A stretch of 64,000 nt of DNA, taken from positions 1 through 64,000 of the forward strand of contig JAYKXP010000064.1 in assembly GCA_037176845.1 (NCBI GenBank), written 5' to 3'. Below the pieces are notes generated by a model. It had not been told where the DNA came from. It was given only the letters and a program-made list of their open reading frames with translations, and searched no databases. The DNA comes from Paramarasmius palmivorus (lineage: Eukaryota > Basidiomycota > Agaricomycetes > Agaricales > Marasmiaceae). Every line of letters begins with the position of its first letter. Positions within the stretch are counted from its first letter, which is position 1. Positions 36,114 through 46,272 of the stretch are shown one piece after another. Both the position numbers and the translations under genes were made by a program.

Positions 36114-37164
36114 CTAATCCCGGCGGCGGCGAACACGGCTTTGAGCGGCGGCACGCTCAGCTACACGCCTAGTGTGAAAGGCACGGAGGCGATCCCAGCC
36201 CTCGAGAACAGCCTGCTCCATGAACGTGTCATAATTCTGACTGTTAGTACGAACAAGGACATTGCGGGCAGGCCTCGGAGGAGTGCTGGTACTAGCAAAG
36301 GCATTCGGGTCGGCTCGATACATAGTTTCCTGTGAATGTAAATTAGAAGAGTTTCAGATGAACACCAATGACTGTTGACTTACGACATGTGCCCGGACCC
36401 TAGGATCAAATACCAGGTCAGAAAACTGTTCGGGGGTCAAATTGTATTCGTATCGAATACGATTCCGGTATTCTCTGACTGCATCAGAGATGACCCTCTC
36501 ATGCCTGAGCATTCGCCTAGCCTGGCAGCCGGAAATAGGGTTGGCAGGAGTAGCGATGTTGAAGTTGGGAAAGACGGGGTTGGCAACAACCGGGTTGGAA
36601 TTGACCGTAGTTGAGGCAGCAACGACAGGGATCGAGTTGGCTGTAGTCGAGGCTGCAGCAACCGGGGTCGAGTTGCCTGTAACAGTGGCGGTACTGGCGA
36701 CAACAGGTGCAGTAGCAGTGGTGCTGGTAGCGGTGGTGCTGGTAGCGGTGGTACTGGTAGCGGTGGTGCTGGTAGCGGTAGCGCTGATCCAGGCTTCGAA
36801 AGCGGGACCATCCAATGCACCCTGACGACGAAGGGACCTCCTTGGGATAGGGGCAGGGGGCTCGTCCACGTCGGTAGGCACGTCGTCAGTGGAAACATCC
36901 ACATCAGTATCCTACAAATACGTTAGTAAATGTATCAGATGAGAGTTAAGAACGCGTACCTTTTCGATATCTACATCGTTCTCGTCCTTCGGTGGAAGCT
37001 GCTGCTGCTTTTTAGGTGGTTTCCCTGTGGTCGAGGTGAGACTGTGAAAATTGATGTTTGCGAGAAGACTTACCACCAGTGGTTCCGCATGAATATGGCC
37101 TGTGAGCTATGAACGAGGATAAGTGAACATAGAGGGGAAAAAAGAAGCAAGAGGACTTACGCAT
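36114..37164 (-). CDS. Unknown protein with Thr/Ser/Ala repeats (element 1 cargo)
   Basis: Start ATG 37164 is followed after one base by a 54-bp intron. Further introns join GTTG to GKPPKKQQQLPPKDE and DIEK to DTDVDVSTDDVPTDVDEPPA. A low-complexity stretch of repeated TSTTA units (about 36715-36780) and VVAASTT-like blocks follows. The C-terminal half has GCQARRMLRHERVISDAVRE and, after an intron, METMYRADPNAF and QAVLEGWDRLRAFHTRRVAE. It ends in an Arg-rich tail, RVRRRRD. Adjacent and divergent to the transposase (259 bp between starts), so the two may share a promoter region. Function unknown. Confidence 0.58.
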
Positions 37165-37422
37165 CTGAGATGAAAGTTGAACTATAGCGGAGATGTTGGT
37201 TCAGCTTGAGATAAGGTAGGTAAAGATTGGCCTTTTTATAAGAGAATTAGCCTTGGTCAAATAAACTTTGAATAGATTGAGGGTATACCTAGTCCATTTT
37301 GGTAATATGCGGAAACGGGAGACGTCATGGTGGAAGTGGAAGTAGAAGAGACGAGCGTGACAAGGTAACAACTGGTGACGTGTAACATGTTCTACCCCGA
37401 GTACACAGTTTCTCCTTCTCCC

Positions 37423-40400
37423 ATGCCCAAATCACGTCAAAAGGCAAAGGAAAGTAAACGTTTCGCGACGAGCGAGTCCCTATCTCGCGTCGAAAAGTCC
37501 TTTACCTCCACAGCGAGAGGAATTATCTCCAAATCCGTGGATGTGAGGACCTCGACGTCTTCCGGATCAATTGGGCCATCATCTCTCCGACCTTGGGAAC
37601 CTACTGACTCAATAGGTGAAATGCTAGAAGTTGTTCAAGATGAGGGATTGGCTGGAGAGGCTCCATTGAACGAGGAGCCAGGTCGTGTTAAGGTCAAGGA
37701 ACGTAAAGCAAAACGATACGAGGACTCGGTACGTGTTCAACATCTCGTTTTAGTTCGATCTGACTAGCATGTAGGATAATCCTCTGGTTCTGTGGCTAGA
37801 CAAACATCGCGAAGAGTATCTAGATTGGGCCTTCGCTTCTGAAGGCAGGGGAAGACTATATAATGGAAATTGCGTTAAGGCTGGATGCTTGGGAGACGCT
37901 ATATATCGTTGCCTTGATTGTTTCGGGTATGGCATGTGCTGTAAAGCCTGCATATTGCAGGATCACAGTCTCTCGCCATGCCACAGAATACAGGTAACGA
38001 AAGTCGCTAAAATACCGAGCCAACTACTCAACATTGATTGATAGATGTGGAATAACAACTTCTTTGCAACTACGACACTGAGGGACTTAGGCTTATGCAT
38101 TCAATTTGGACATTTGGGGGGCCTGTTGTGCAACAAGTCCTCATTAGTTGAGAAATTTGTGGTACTAGACGTGAATGGTGTCCATACAGTTGACGTTGCC
38201 TTTTGTGGGTGCAGTTCCATAAGTAAGTGTTCGTTTTCTACAACGATGCTAGTTGACGAACGCTATTCCTAGGCCCTAGAAATCAACTTCTCGAGTTCGG
38301 GTTTTGGCCCATGTCATCCAAAGACCCACAATCAGCCGTGACGTTCAACCTATTGCGTAACTTCCACCTGATGAACCTTAAGGGACACATTCCTCCTACC
38401 GACTACTATCGCGCACTTGAAAGAATGTCCAACGGGAATGGATTAAGCTCTCCACCTGTGAGTATTATTATACATAATCCATGATCTACATTGATGTCTC
38501 ATGTATCAGGATCGACTACATCAGTTTAGAACGGTTCTGCGTGAATGGAGACATATAAAGATGGGGAAACGCGCTGGAAGGGGCCATGATCCGTCAGGTC
38601 TTTCAGGAACACCCAACGGCGGAGCAATGGTGCTATGCCGTGCTTGCCCGCATCCCAGGAAAAATCTTCCGGAAGGCTGGGAGAACGCTCCGCCTGAGAT
38701 GAGGTAAGATCATTCTTTCCATGATCGGCTCAAGCTGAATATACCCCAGGTTTCTCTATGCGTTGATTGTCTCTATCGACGCTAACTTTAAGCAAAAGGC
38801 TCGCTCTCGACCGGGAGATAAGACTGATCCTACACTTGGACCTGGCTTCGGATGTTTTGTTCCAAATGAACCATATCTGCAAGAGATCGCTAAAGAGACT
38901 GATCAAGACGAGGTACCTTCTCTTTTCATTCTGATTCAGCAACCCTTAACTGTTGTTTTAGATCAGCCATTGTGTTAGTTTCTCTGCGTTATGGAATGCG
39001 AATAGGAAGAAATCCAAGGGTTTGAGAGCGACAGGTGTCGGCTCCGTGGTTTGCGCACGGCATGGCATGTTTCGGCCCAATGGGATGGGTGACTTACAAA
39101 AGGGAGAGCGGTGAGTTTTAGCCTCGGATTTCGAGATCCTCTCTACTAACGAAGGATTTAGGTATATCAACATGGACTGCATCTTCCTCATGACACTTAT
39201 GGCATGTGGTGTCATGATTTTGTATGTCACCTACGATATCGCTTGTCAGTGGGGAATCAAGTTCTACGATCGGATGGCTCGCCGACCCCTGGACTGGCAG
39301 CTCTCAGACAGCGTGGAAGTTACTTTCAGAGTTCCCAAGTTCCACTTACCAGCTCATACCGAAAAATGTCATGCACCCTACGCCCTGGAGTATACTGAAG
39401 GCGTCGGAGATACCGACGGCGAAGCTCCGGAGCGAAACTGGGCCGAACTGAACGTTTCCGCTCGGTCCCTATCAATGATGACATCAGGCGCTCGATTCGA
39501 TACAACAGACGACATCTGTAATGATTGGAACCATGAGAAAACCTTGGACTTGGGTAAGTTATTCTTTATGCCTTGTGAAATTAAGCAAACTGATTTAGTT
39601 GTACAAGCCAACTCTCTGATGAAAAAGCTAGTCAAAGCAATATCAAACCTAGTGGTGTACACTCGCGCGTTCACAGCATTTACAGAGGCATTAAAACATC
39701 ACCACAGCGCCGAGCTCCACCGATGGGAACAGCAGATCGCAAACTGGGAAAAGAAGCTCACAAAGGACTGCCCTTATGACATGCCGAGTTCGTGTAAGTC
39801 ATCTCGGTATCTTGCGTTGACTAGTGTTGATCCTTAAAACCCAGCGATTACCATGGCCGGCGTCAAGAAGGCGTTAGCAGACGAAGAGCATCGACGTGAG
39901 AAGACCGGAGAGAATCAACAAGGAACCCGCAGTAACGATCCCGGCAAAGATTCATCAACTCTCAGCATGTTGATGATTGAGATGCTAGATATCGAGGAGA
40001 TTCAGTGAGTCTATCATGTTGCGTAATTTTCTTTGACTGACCAATAGAAGACGAACTCTCACAGCTATTGCGTCACAATCAGAGTTGTCTTTGTATCAAA
40101 AGACAGACCTTCAGAATCGCCGCACCACCCTACTGAAACGCATCCGCCGAATGCGGGAGAACCAGTTGACGCACATCCCGGCTCTTCGCAGACTGATTGA
40201 TTCCAGCAACTCTAATGTTGATCCAGAGGCAATCCCGTTATATGTTCCAAGTTCAGTCTCATCCGAACACCGAAAAGCGATATTCCCGCAGTACGCCCTC
40301 TATTTAGAAGGGCAGCTTCGTTATGCCCAAGCGTTCGAGGCTCTCAGCACATTGAGAGGTTTACTTCGGGCTCGTACGGTAACGTATCAACATTCTGAAC

Positions 40401-41255
40401 AAGTCTCGCCGTCCCAGGGTATGTTCACAAAGCTCAACGCTCTACGATCACAGGTTGAGGTAAAGATCCTGTCGTCATGTGGGATGTACCGAACAGCGAG
40501 AGCGGCGCTCATGGAATTACGTGGCCACGGAGACTGGGAAATCGCACTCAAGGAGTTGAAGGCCGAAGACGTTCGGGGTATCGGTGAACGAGTAGCTCGA
40601 GAAGAGGATTTGGAGATATTCCGAACGGCTCAGAAGCGTTCCGGAATAGACCCAAAAGACATAGAGCAGATCCTTAAAGGTGAAAAAAAACAGCTCCCAA
40701 TGATTTTTGTCGACCCTTCCGCTGCCTGCAGCACCGGGAAAAACGATAACACGTCCTGGATTTGGTACACATACGGGGAGAAGTCGGGCGGAACAGCCGG
40801 AGGAGTGAATCCTAAAGAGGCAGAAGCGAGTAAGTCATAATTTTATATCATACTTTTTGACTGAGCTTCCTTTCCAAGGTCTTAGAGTCGAGTGGTGTAA
40901 AGCAAGAGCCCGTGCGCGTCGTGCTCGAGAGGAAGTACTTCTAGTGGATGAGGAAATGAGAAGAAGCGTTGAATTCTGTAGATGGAGAGCGGGTTGGTGG
41001 GAGCAGCAGAAACAGCGGAGAAACGGTCTCGAGAACTGGATCGCTGAGGGTCTAGACGCTTACGCAGCGGAACAGGGATACATGGAGACAAGTCGTGCAA
41101 TTTCCTGGAACCGACAATTATTCAACATCCGAGAGCGTGCCAAGGTGATTCGGGAGTGGGTTGACAACCCCGCCAAAGACTTGGAGGAATGTTTACGCAA
41201 TCTGGCGCCACTGGAGATTGAGATGGACTTAGGAAGCGACGAGTGGGACACATAG
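37423..41255 (+). CDS. KDZ transposase of element 1
   Basis: Multi-exon, roughly 1,100 aa. The N-terminal exon is Ser-rich (start MPKSRQKAKESKRF). The second exon holds the Cys cluster found before KDZ catalytic domains: C-x4-C then CLDCFGYGMCCKACILQDHS, with a final C-H. The catalytic core follows: VSIDANFKQKA (first Asp), VTYDIACQWG (second Asp, with the family C-Q), KFHLPAHTEKC and DGEAPERNWAEL (Glu). The C-terminal half contains HIPALRRLIDSSN, ELRGHGDWEIALKEL and EEVLLVDEEMRRSVEFCRWR, which recur almost word for word in the second transposase. No stop or frameshift found, so it looks functional. Role: cut-and-paste transposition of the surrounding element by a DDE nuclease. Confidence 0.9.
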
Positions 41256-41437
41256 TGTATTTTATATTGCCCATCCTTGTTGTCTACCTAGACGGTTATC
41301 ACGTATATGTTTACTCTCATCCTCATTGTCTACTTAGACATATATGTTTACTGGTCGTCTTTCGCACTATTTGTCATAGAACCATTATATATACAACATA
41401 TACAATACATGTTCATCAATGCTCGACACCTTGAGCC

Positions 41438-42185
41438 TCAATATATCTCGATCGAACCGTAGTATATACTGGTAATGAATGAAATGAGTACTATATCGCA
41501 CGAGACACGGGATGACATACGATCGTTAGCAGCGTCAATGAGTCCTTGTCCGGAGAGTGCGTCGATACCAAGGAATTGTGGCAGACGGGTTTGCAACCAA
41601 TTAGCTTCATATCGATCGTACCGCATGGAGACGGGGTGCCTGAAATGACTGAAAGAGCTGTGAATCCTGATGAACTCTGTAGCCCAGAGTTGATGTAGAG
41701 GAACATCGGAAAGATCGACAACATGCTGTACTTCTTGGAACGGTTGACTCGAAGGACAATCCATTGCATCAAAGAGTACATCGTGACCTGGAATGAGCTT
41801 CTTCATGGTGTTGATGATCAGGCGCACGTTGGCTCGTGTTCGAGGTGTGATGAAGGAAAGCTGAGGGATTTTCCGTTCCATGTTTATCAGGTAATCCTGA
41901 GAAGCTGAACGTCAGAAACACGGCCACAAATACATTAACATTAATACGCACGGCAAGCTTCCGTAGGATCGCCAATTCCAGTAGCCTAAGTCCTTCCCCT
42001 CCATTGCAAAGTGTCTCCAACAAACCATCAGGTGCACGCGGGTAAGCATCAATTACGCGGTTTAGAAACTCTTGGTGGCAGGGACTGCTGATGGCGATGA
42101 GTGAGGCCAATCTCTGCTCAGAGAGAGGGCTGGAGGGAGTTGGTGAGGAAGTCAATAGCACGATAAGAGACAAATAAGAGAGCAT
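41438..42185 (-). CDS. Unknown protein near the right end of element 1
   Basis: Start MLSYLSLIVLLTSS is a hydrophobic, signal-like N-terminus. EQRLASLIAISSPCHQEFLN and LLELAILRKLA follow, and a 55-bp intron joins DYLINMERKIPQLSF, RTRANVRLIINTMKKLIPGH and MRYDRYEANWLQTRLPQFLG. The C-terminal 20 residues after MSSRV may instead be an intron. No family recognised. It lies between the transposase stop and the right palindrome array. Confidence 0.5.
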
Positions 42186-42299
42186 TCGGGGAGTGGAGGA
42201 TTCAAATACGCTTCCCAGTGCATTTATGTAGAGTGTAGTCGTCAAGGTTCAACCCCAAAGGTTAATTAGGTAAATGCATCACCTCGGAGTTTGTCCGCA

Positions 42300-43680
42300 T
42301 TGAAAGGCGGCTAGCTAGACGGCTAGCCCACGCTATCTGATTGCCACTTCTACCGCACTTCCGTCTTATTATGCTGTTGCTCTTTCATTTGAAATGTCTA
42401 ACTAGACAGCAAGGAGGGTTCGGGATTGTCTACTGACCCGATGAGTTCCCAGACGATGATTGCTCAGGCAAGTCCAAATCTATTCAACGTGTCTAGCTAG
42501 ACAGCTAGTACTACTAAGCCAATAAATTTTCAGTTGATTCTCAAACGATAATCTTCCAAAGCAACATTTCCGAGTTCAAATGCGCCGCTTGTTGCTGAAG
42601 GTCTGTTTCAACAACGCTTACGCTTAACTTGAAAGATTAGCTCTTTCACGACCTTTTTTGGGTCCGAAACGGTGGCGTTACTATTGCCGTCCCGGTTTGC
42701 TACATCCAAAGGTGAGTCTAGCTAGACTCCAAGGAGAACAGTTCTTTGCAGACGATGGTACTCCAGTCTCCAAGGTTACTCGGTAAGTCTACCTAGACTT
42801 CAAGTGCGACAATTCCCACAAATGATGCCACCTAGGCAAGAACCAAGCAATAACCAAAGGCGAGTCTAGCTAGACCGCAAGTGCCGCAATCCCTCACAGA
42901 CAGCGCTACCATAACATCTGGTTGTTACTAAGACAGCCGACGGCACCGTCTTGCTAGACTGAAAGACCAATGATTCAGAAATCGGCGGTACCTCTGCTCG
43001 GCATGCAATCCTCTCATATGCCAATCCTTCACACAATTTTTTGGTTCTTAGCCTACGGTATGAGACAAAGAACGCGTAGAATGGGTAGGAGCAATTTAAC
43101 CCAGACACAGCGTCATTTCTCAGAAACACAATTTCAGGTCCGATTGGAAACGTGTCTAGCGTCTAGCTAGACAGCAATCCGAAAGATGATACACAGACAC
43201 CCGGGCATGGTAACTTGATGGTAACAGCGAATATATATGACATTTCAATTTCAGGTTCTTGGGAACGGTCTAGCTAGACAACAATCCGGATGAGGAACAA
43301 CAGACGCCGGCAATCCCGGTGAGAGCAGGTCTACGTACTGAGCAAATACTTATGGCATTTCGGATTCTCGTAAACGTGTCTAGCTAGCCGGCAACCTGGG
43401 AAAGGAATAGCAGACAGCGACAATCCCGGCGAAAGCAGCTCTACGCCTGGAACTCTAGTCTCAGACATATTCTGCATCCCATATTCGCAGGCCAGCTACG
43501 GAAACGGGGGCCAGTCATGTTGCAGCTACACAAGACGAAGCAACGGAAAAGAAGGGACGAACAGGTAGTAGGCAGCGCCGGGCACATTCAGCAGGGAAGC
43601 AGTCGTCAGTCACGCTTGATCACGCTTACCGAATCCGCTCAGGAGACCGTCTAGCTAGACCGCTATGCGAACGCCCTACG
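42300..43680. repeat. Right subterminal array of the palindrome GTCTAGCTAGAC
   Basis: Copies or variants near 42309, 42395, 42490, 42715, 42786, 42863, 43157, 43268, 43378 and 43650, mirroring the left array. Two weaker variants (GTCTACCTAGAC, GTCTACTTAGAC) also occur near 41283 and 41326, just downstream of the transposase stop. Confidence 0.85.
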
Positions 43681-43741
43681 GCAAGGTCTAGAAAGAGGGA
43701 TGGGTTGAATTTGTGGGAGGTCTAGTTAGAGGGGTACATCC
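43143..43741 (-). repeat. Right terminal inverted repeat of element 1
   Basis: Reverse-complement partner of 23743-24325; see that entry. The outer edge is GAGGGGTACATCC. Confidence 0.85.
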
Positions 43742-44726
43742 TGTGTTGATTCAGATAACAGATCAGATAGATACGCTTTACGACAGGTATGAGAATGACG
43801 ACGGCCGCGCATGAAAAGAGAAATTGAAGCAGAAGTAAGGTGCTTGGTGATAGTGAGAGCATTTCGGAGCTCGTGATGGGTTGTTTGATGTCTTCGTCGA
43901 AGATTCAGAGTCTTTTTATAACAGCTGGAGCGGATTTGGATTCCAGATGTTTTGCCGTTGGACCGATGTTGAGCACACGCATTGGTTATCGCGAGGTCAT
44001 GGAGCGCTGCATTGAGTGTTTTAGTCAGTCTTCATTAAACGACCAGATTGTAATACGTGTAGTCTTTTCCGGCGGAACCATGGGGAAGAGAAAGAAAATG
44101 AATGAGTACATCTGTAGGAGGCACAGAAAGCAAAATGAGAGCGCACCCGCCGGAATAACCGTCGGACCTCAAGATATACCGCATATCCGAAGTTCAGAGA
44201 GTACACTCGATGAGTCGTAAAACGATAAGAGATAACGGCGAGATGTAGACGTCATCACCGGGAGACCAGGCAGCGACGTCACTCTGAAAACGATTATTTA
44301 CAATATTTCTTGGGCTGTCACAGCTACAGTACATAGCCCAAATCAGTACTTGCTTCTATCCCCACTACCTCCCTCAGCGAGCGAAGATCCTGGACAGCAG
44401 CTTCTATCCGTAAGTGGTCTTCTTTCCGCTGTATATTTTCCTCTGGTTGTAGCTCAAAACAATAGGCATCGTATCAAACATAGACTCTACAAGGTAACGA
44501 AAACATGGATTCTCGTTCTACGCGTACAGGTAAGTCGTGATTTAAGCTCAAACCCCGAAAATCGCGTCGTATCAATCCTGGAATGCTTCGTTTCCGGGTT
44601 TTCGCATCAAGACTTCTCCGGTCAAGTCTGCCAATGTCAACAACGTATTCTTGGACCTGACCAGGCCCACTGCGATTATCAAGGATTCGGGGAACCTCTT
44701 TCCCCAATCCTTTCCATCTGACCACC
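43742..44726. other. Junction between the two KDZ clusters
   Basis: Outside the terminal repeat of element 1 and upstream of the first gene of the second cluster. Open frames here (43840-44220 plus, 44206-44021 minus) have no recognisable protein character. No inverted partner of this sequence was seen near the right end of the window, so the left end of the second cluster could not be placed. Confidence 0.4.
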
Positions 44727-45528
44727 ATGCCCAAGGACAAAGCCCCAAGAAAGGCCGCGAACAACGACGAGGAAACCGACTTTCAGAAGCTCAATCGAGT
44801 GCAGACCAGGGCTCGCAATTTACTTTCCTACAACTCTGAGAAACGCGAACTGGAGGTTGTTCCTTAGTACGTGAAGTAATCGGTGGTCCTGTGCTTTACT
44901 GATTGGTTTCACAGCCCAGCAGATGAACGAGGAAGTCCTCTTTCGCCCGAAGAGGCGGCGCAATTCTTCCTAACCACCAGTCCTTACCAAGCTGTTGAAC
45001 TTGTGTGCATGTGCAATCAGCCGGCGAGGTGCTTTCAAATCACACAGAATTCGGAATCCGTCTTTGCGGGGCATTATGTTGCCTGCTGCGTTCGCAAGAA
45101 AGGCAGCAAGGACACCTGTCCTTTCTTTCGTACGTATTCCACCTTGCCTTGAACTACCCAGTAACTGACTGCCGTTTACTTCACCAGGTTCAATCGACAG
45201 TATTTACAACAAGGGACCGGTCACCACGTCCTTCTACGGACGGATTCCTGAATGTAAGTACTTCAACGTTCCAGCTTTCAGACACGCGTACTGATCGATT
45301 CAAGTTGAAGGAAATGTAGGTCGTAGAGACCCTACTCCGTCTTCCAGCTCGTCTAGAATTGGAGGCCTCCCAACACCTTCCTCTTCCCCAGTCAAGGCAG
45401 AACAGAAAGTTTCCGAACGACAATTCCGCCCCAAGAGAGAAAGAAGCGAAGAGGTGGAAATAGTAGGCGTAAAGAAAGGTGAAGTTGTGCATTGTCTGGA
45501 ATACTGCAGGTTGATTAAACGCAACTAG
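44727..45528 (+). CDS. GRF-like zinc-finger protein (element 2 cargo)
   Basis: Four exons whose phases agree. MPKDKAPRKAANNDEETDFQ leads to EVVPY, joined to PADERGSPLSPEEAAQFFL. The finger spans CMCNQPARCFQITQNSES to HYVACCVRKKGSKDTCPFF, the C-x-C ... C ... C-x-F-F layout of GRF zinc ribbons, which bind single-stranded DNA in topoisomerase III and APE2-type proteins. The next exon has YNKGPVTTSFYGRIPEC, and the last is Ser/Pro-rich with a basic RPKRERSEE segment. About 200 aa. The finger is a GRF variant and not a canonical one, so the label is moderate. Confidence 0.6.
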
Positions 45529-46272
45529 CTGGGATCTGCTTTGTTTGCCACAAGCCTGAAGTTGCAGGGGAAAGGCATGTCTGCGATTTAACTCGCATGT
45601 AATTCCAGTTAGCGTAGAATCAAATTTTAGACTTCTTGGACCCTGGTGGCAATGATAGACTCGTGTACCTGTCAAAGAAAACGGCTTCGACTTCTTCGGA
45701 GCCACCGCCTGCTTGCCTTAAAAGATTCCAAATGAAAGAGCGAATCTTTTGCTCTCTTTCTCCCTTTTCATCTCCATGTCGCGTACGTGGTACGAATTCG
45801 AGGGCGAGTTCGCTCGAGAACTGAGGTTCCACAGGAACATCATGAGCTTTGACTCTAATGAAGGCACCTGTATGGCTCTCCTCAAGACATGAATATATGG
45901 TATCTACCAGTTGGGCTCAAGCATGAGACATGGTTCCTACCAGTTAAAGTACCTAGAGCCACCAGGCCCTAACCGCTACCAGTGAGATTACCTATTAGCT
46001 AGATACAGCCGGCCTCCAGTGTACAGCCACCCCGTACGAGGACACCGAATATCTGCTTCCTGGCCGGATTGAACCTCAGCCCAGCAAAATGACACATAAT
46101 GAATGATACACTTTGTGAGAGGAGGATGCAACCACTACACCAAACCGTGATATATGCAAGAAAGAAACTACGAGGATGTACCACCTTGATTTTCGTCCAA
46201 AACAATAAATTATTTATTTGGAAAAGCGCCCACATCAAAGGTGGGCGTCTACAACAGAACCAGCGTCTACAA
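45529..46272. other. Intergenic spacer, no gene seen
   Basis: Convergent spacer. Contains several imperfect copies of CTACCAGT(T/G) at 45900-45985 and otherwise no supported feature. Confidence 0.35.

Larger units (their letters stand above)
23743..43741. mobile_element. 20.0-kb KDZ-type DNA transposon (element 1)
   Basis: Both ends carry the same sequence in opposite orientation for about 0.6 kb. The outermost part reads GGATGTA(A/C)CCCTCTAAC on the left and its reverse complement on the right. The similarity, with small indels, runs inward to about 24325 on the left and 43143 on the right. Inside each end are many copies of GTCTAGCTAGAC. The interior carries a KDZ transposase and several unknown cargo genes, mostly on the minus strand. 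No target-site duplication could be recognised in the flanks. KDZ transposons (Kyakuja-Dileera-Zisupton) are known as large elements in Agaricomycetes. Confidence 0.85.

Noticed and set aside
36442..36825. Long plus-strand frame with Val/Ala/Thr repeats
   Set aside because: Shadow of the repetitive minus-strand cargo gene 36114-37164, which has splice joins and a conserved-looking C-terminus.
23743..43741. Starship or Helitron element
   Set aside because: No tyrosine recombinase or Rep-helicase gene was seen; terminal inverted repeats and a KDZ transposase explain the element.
23743..43760. Target-site duplication flanking element 1
   Set aside because: The flanks GAGGAGT and TGTGTTG do not match in direct orientation; no duplication of 2-10 bp was convincing.
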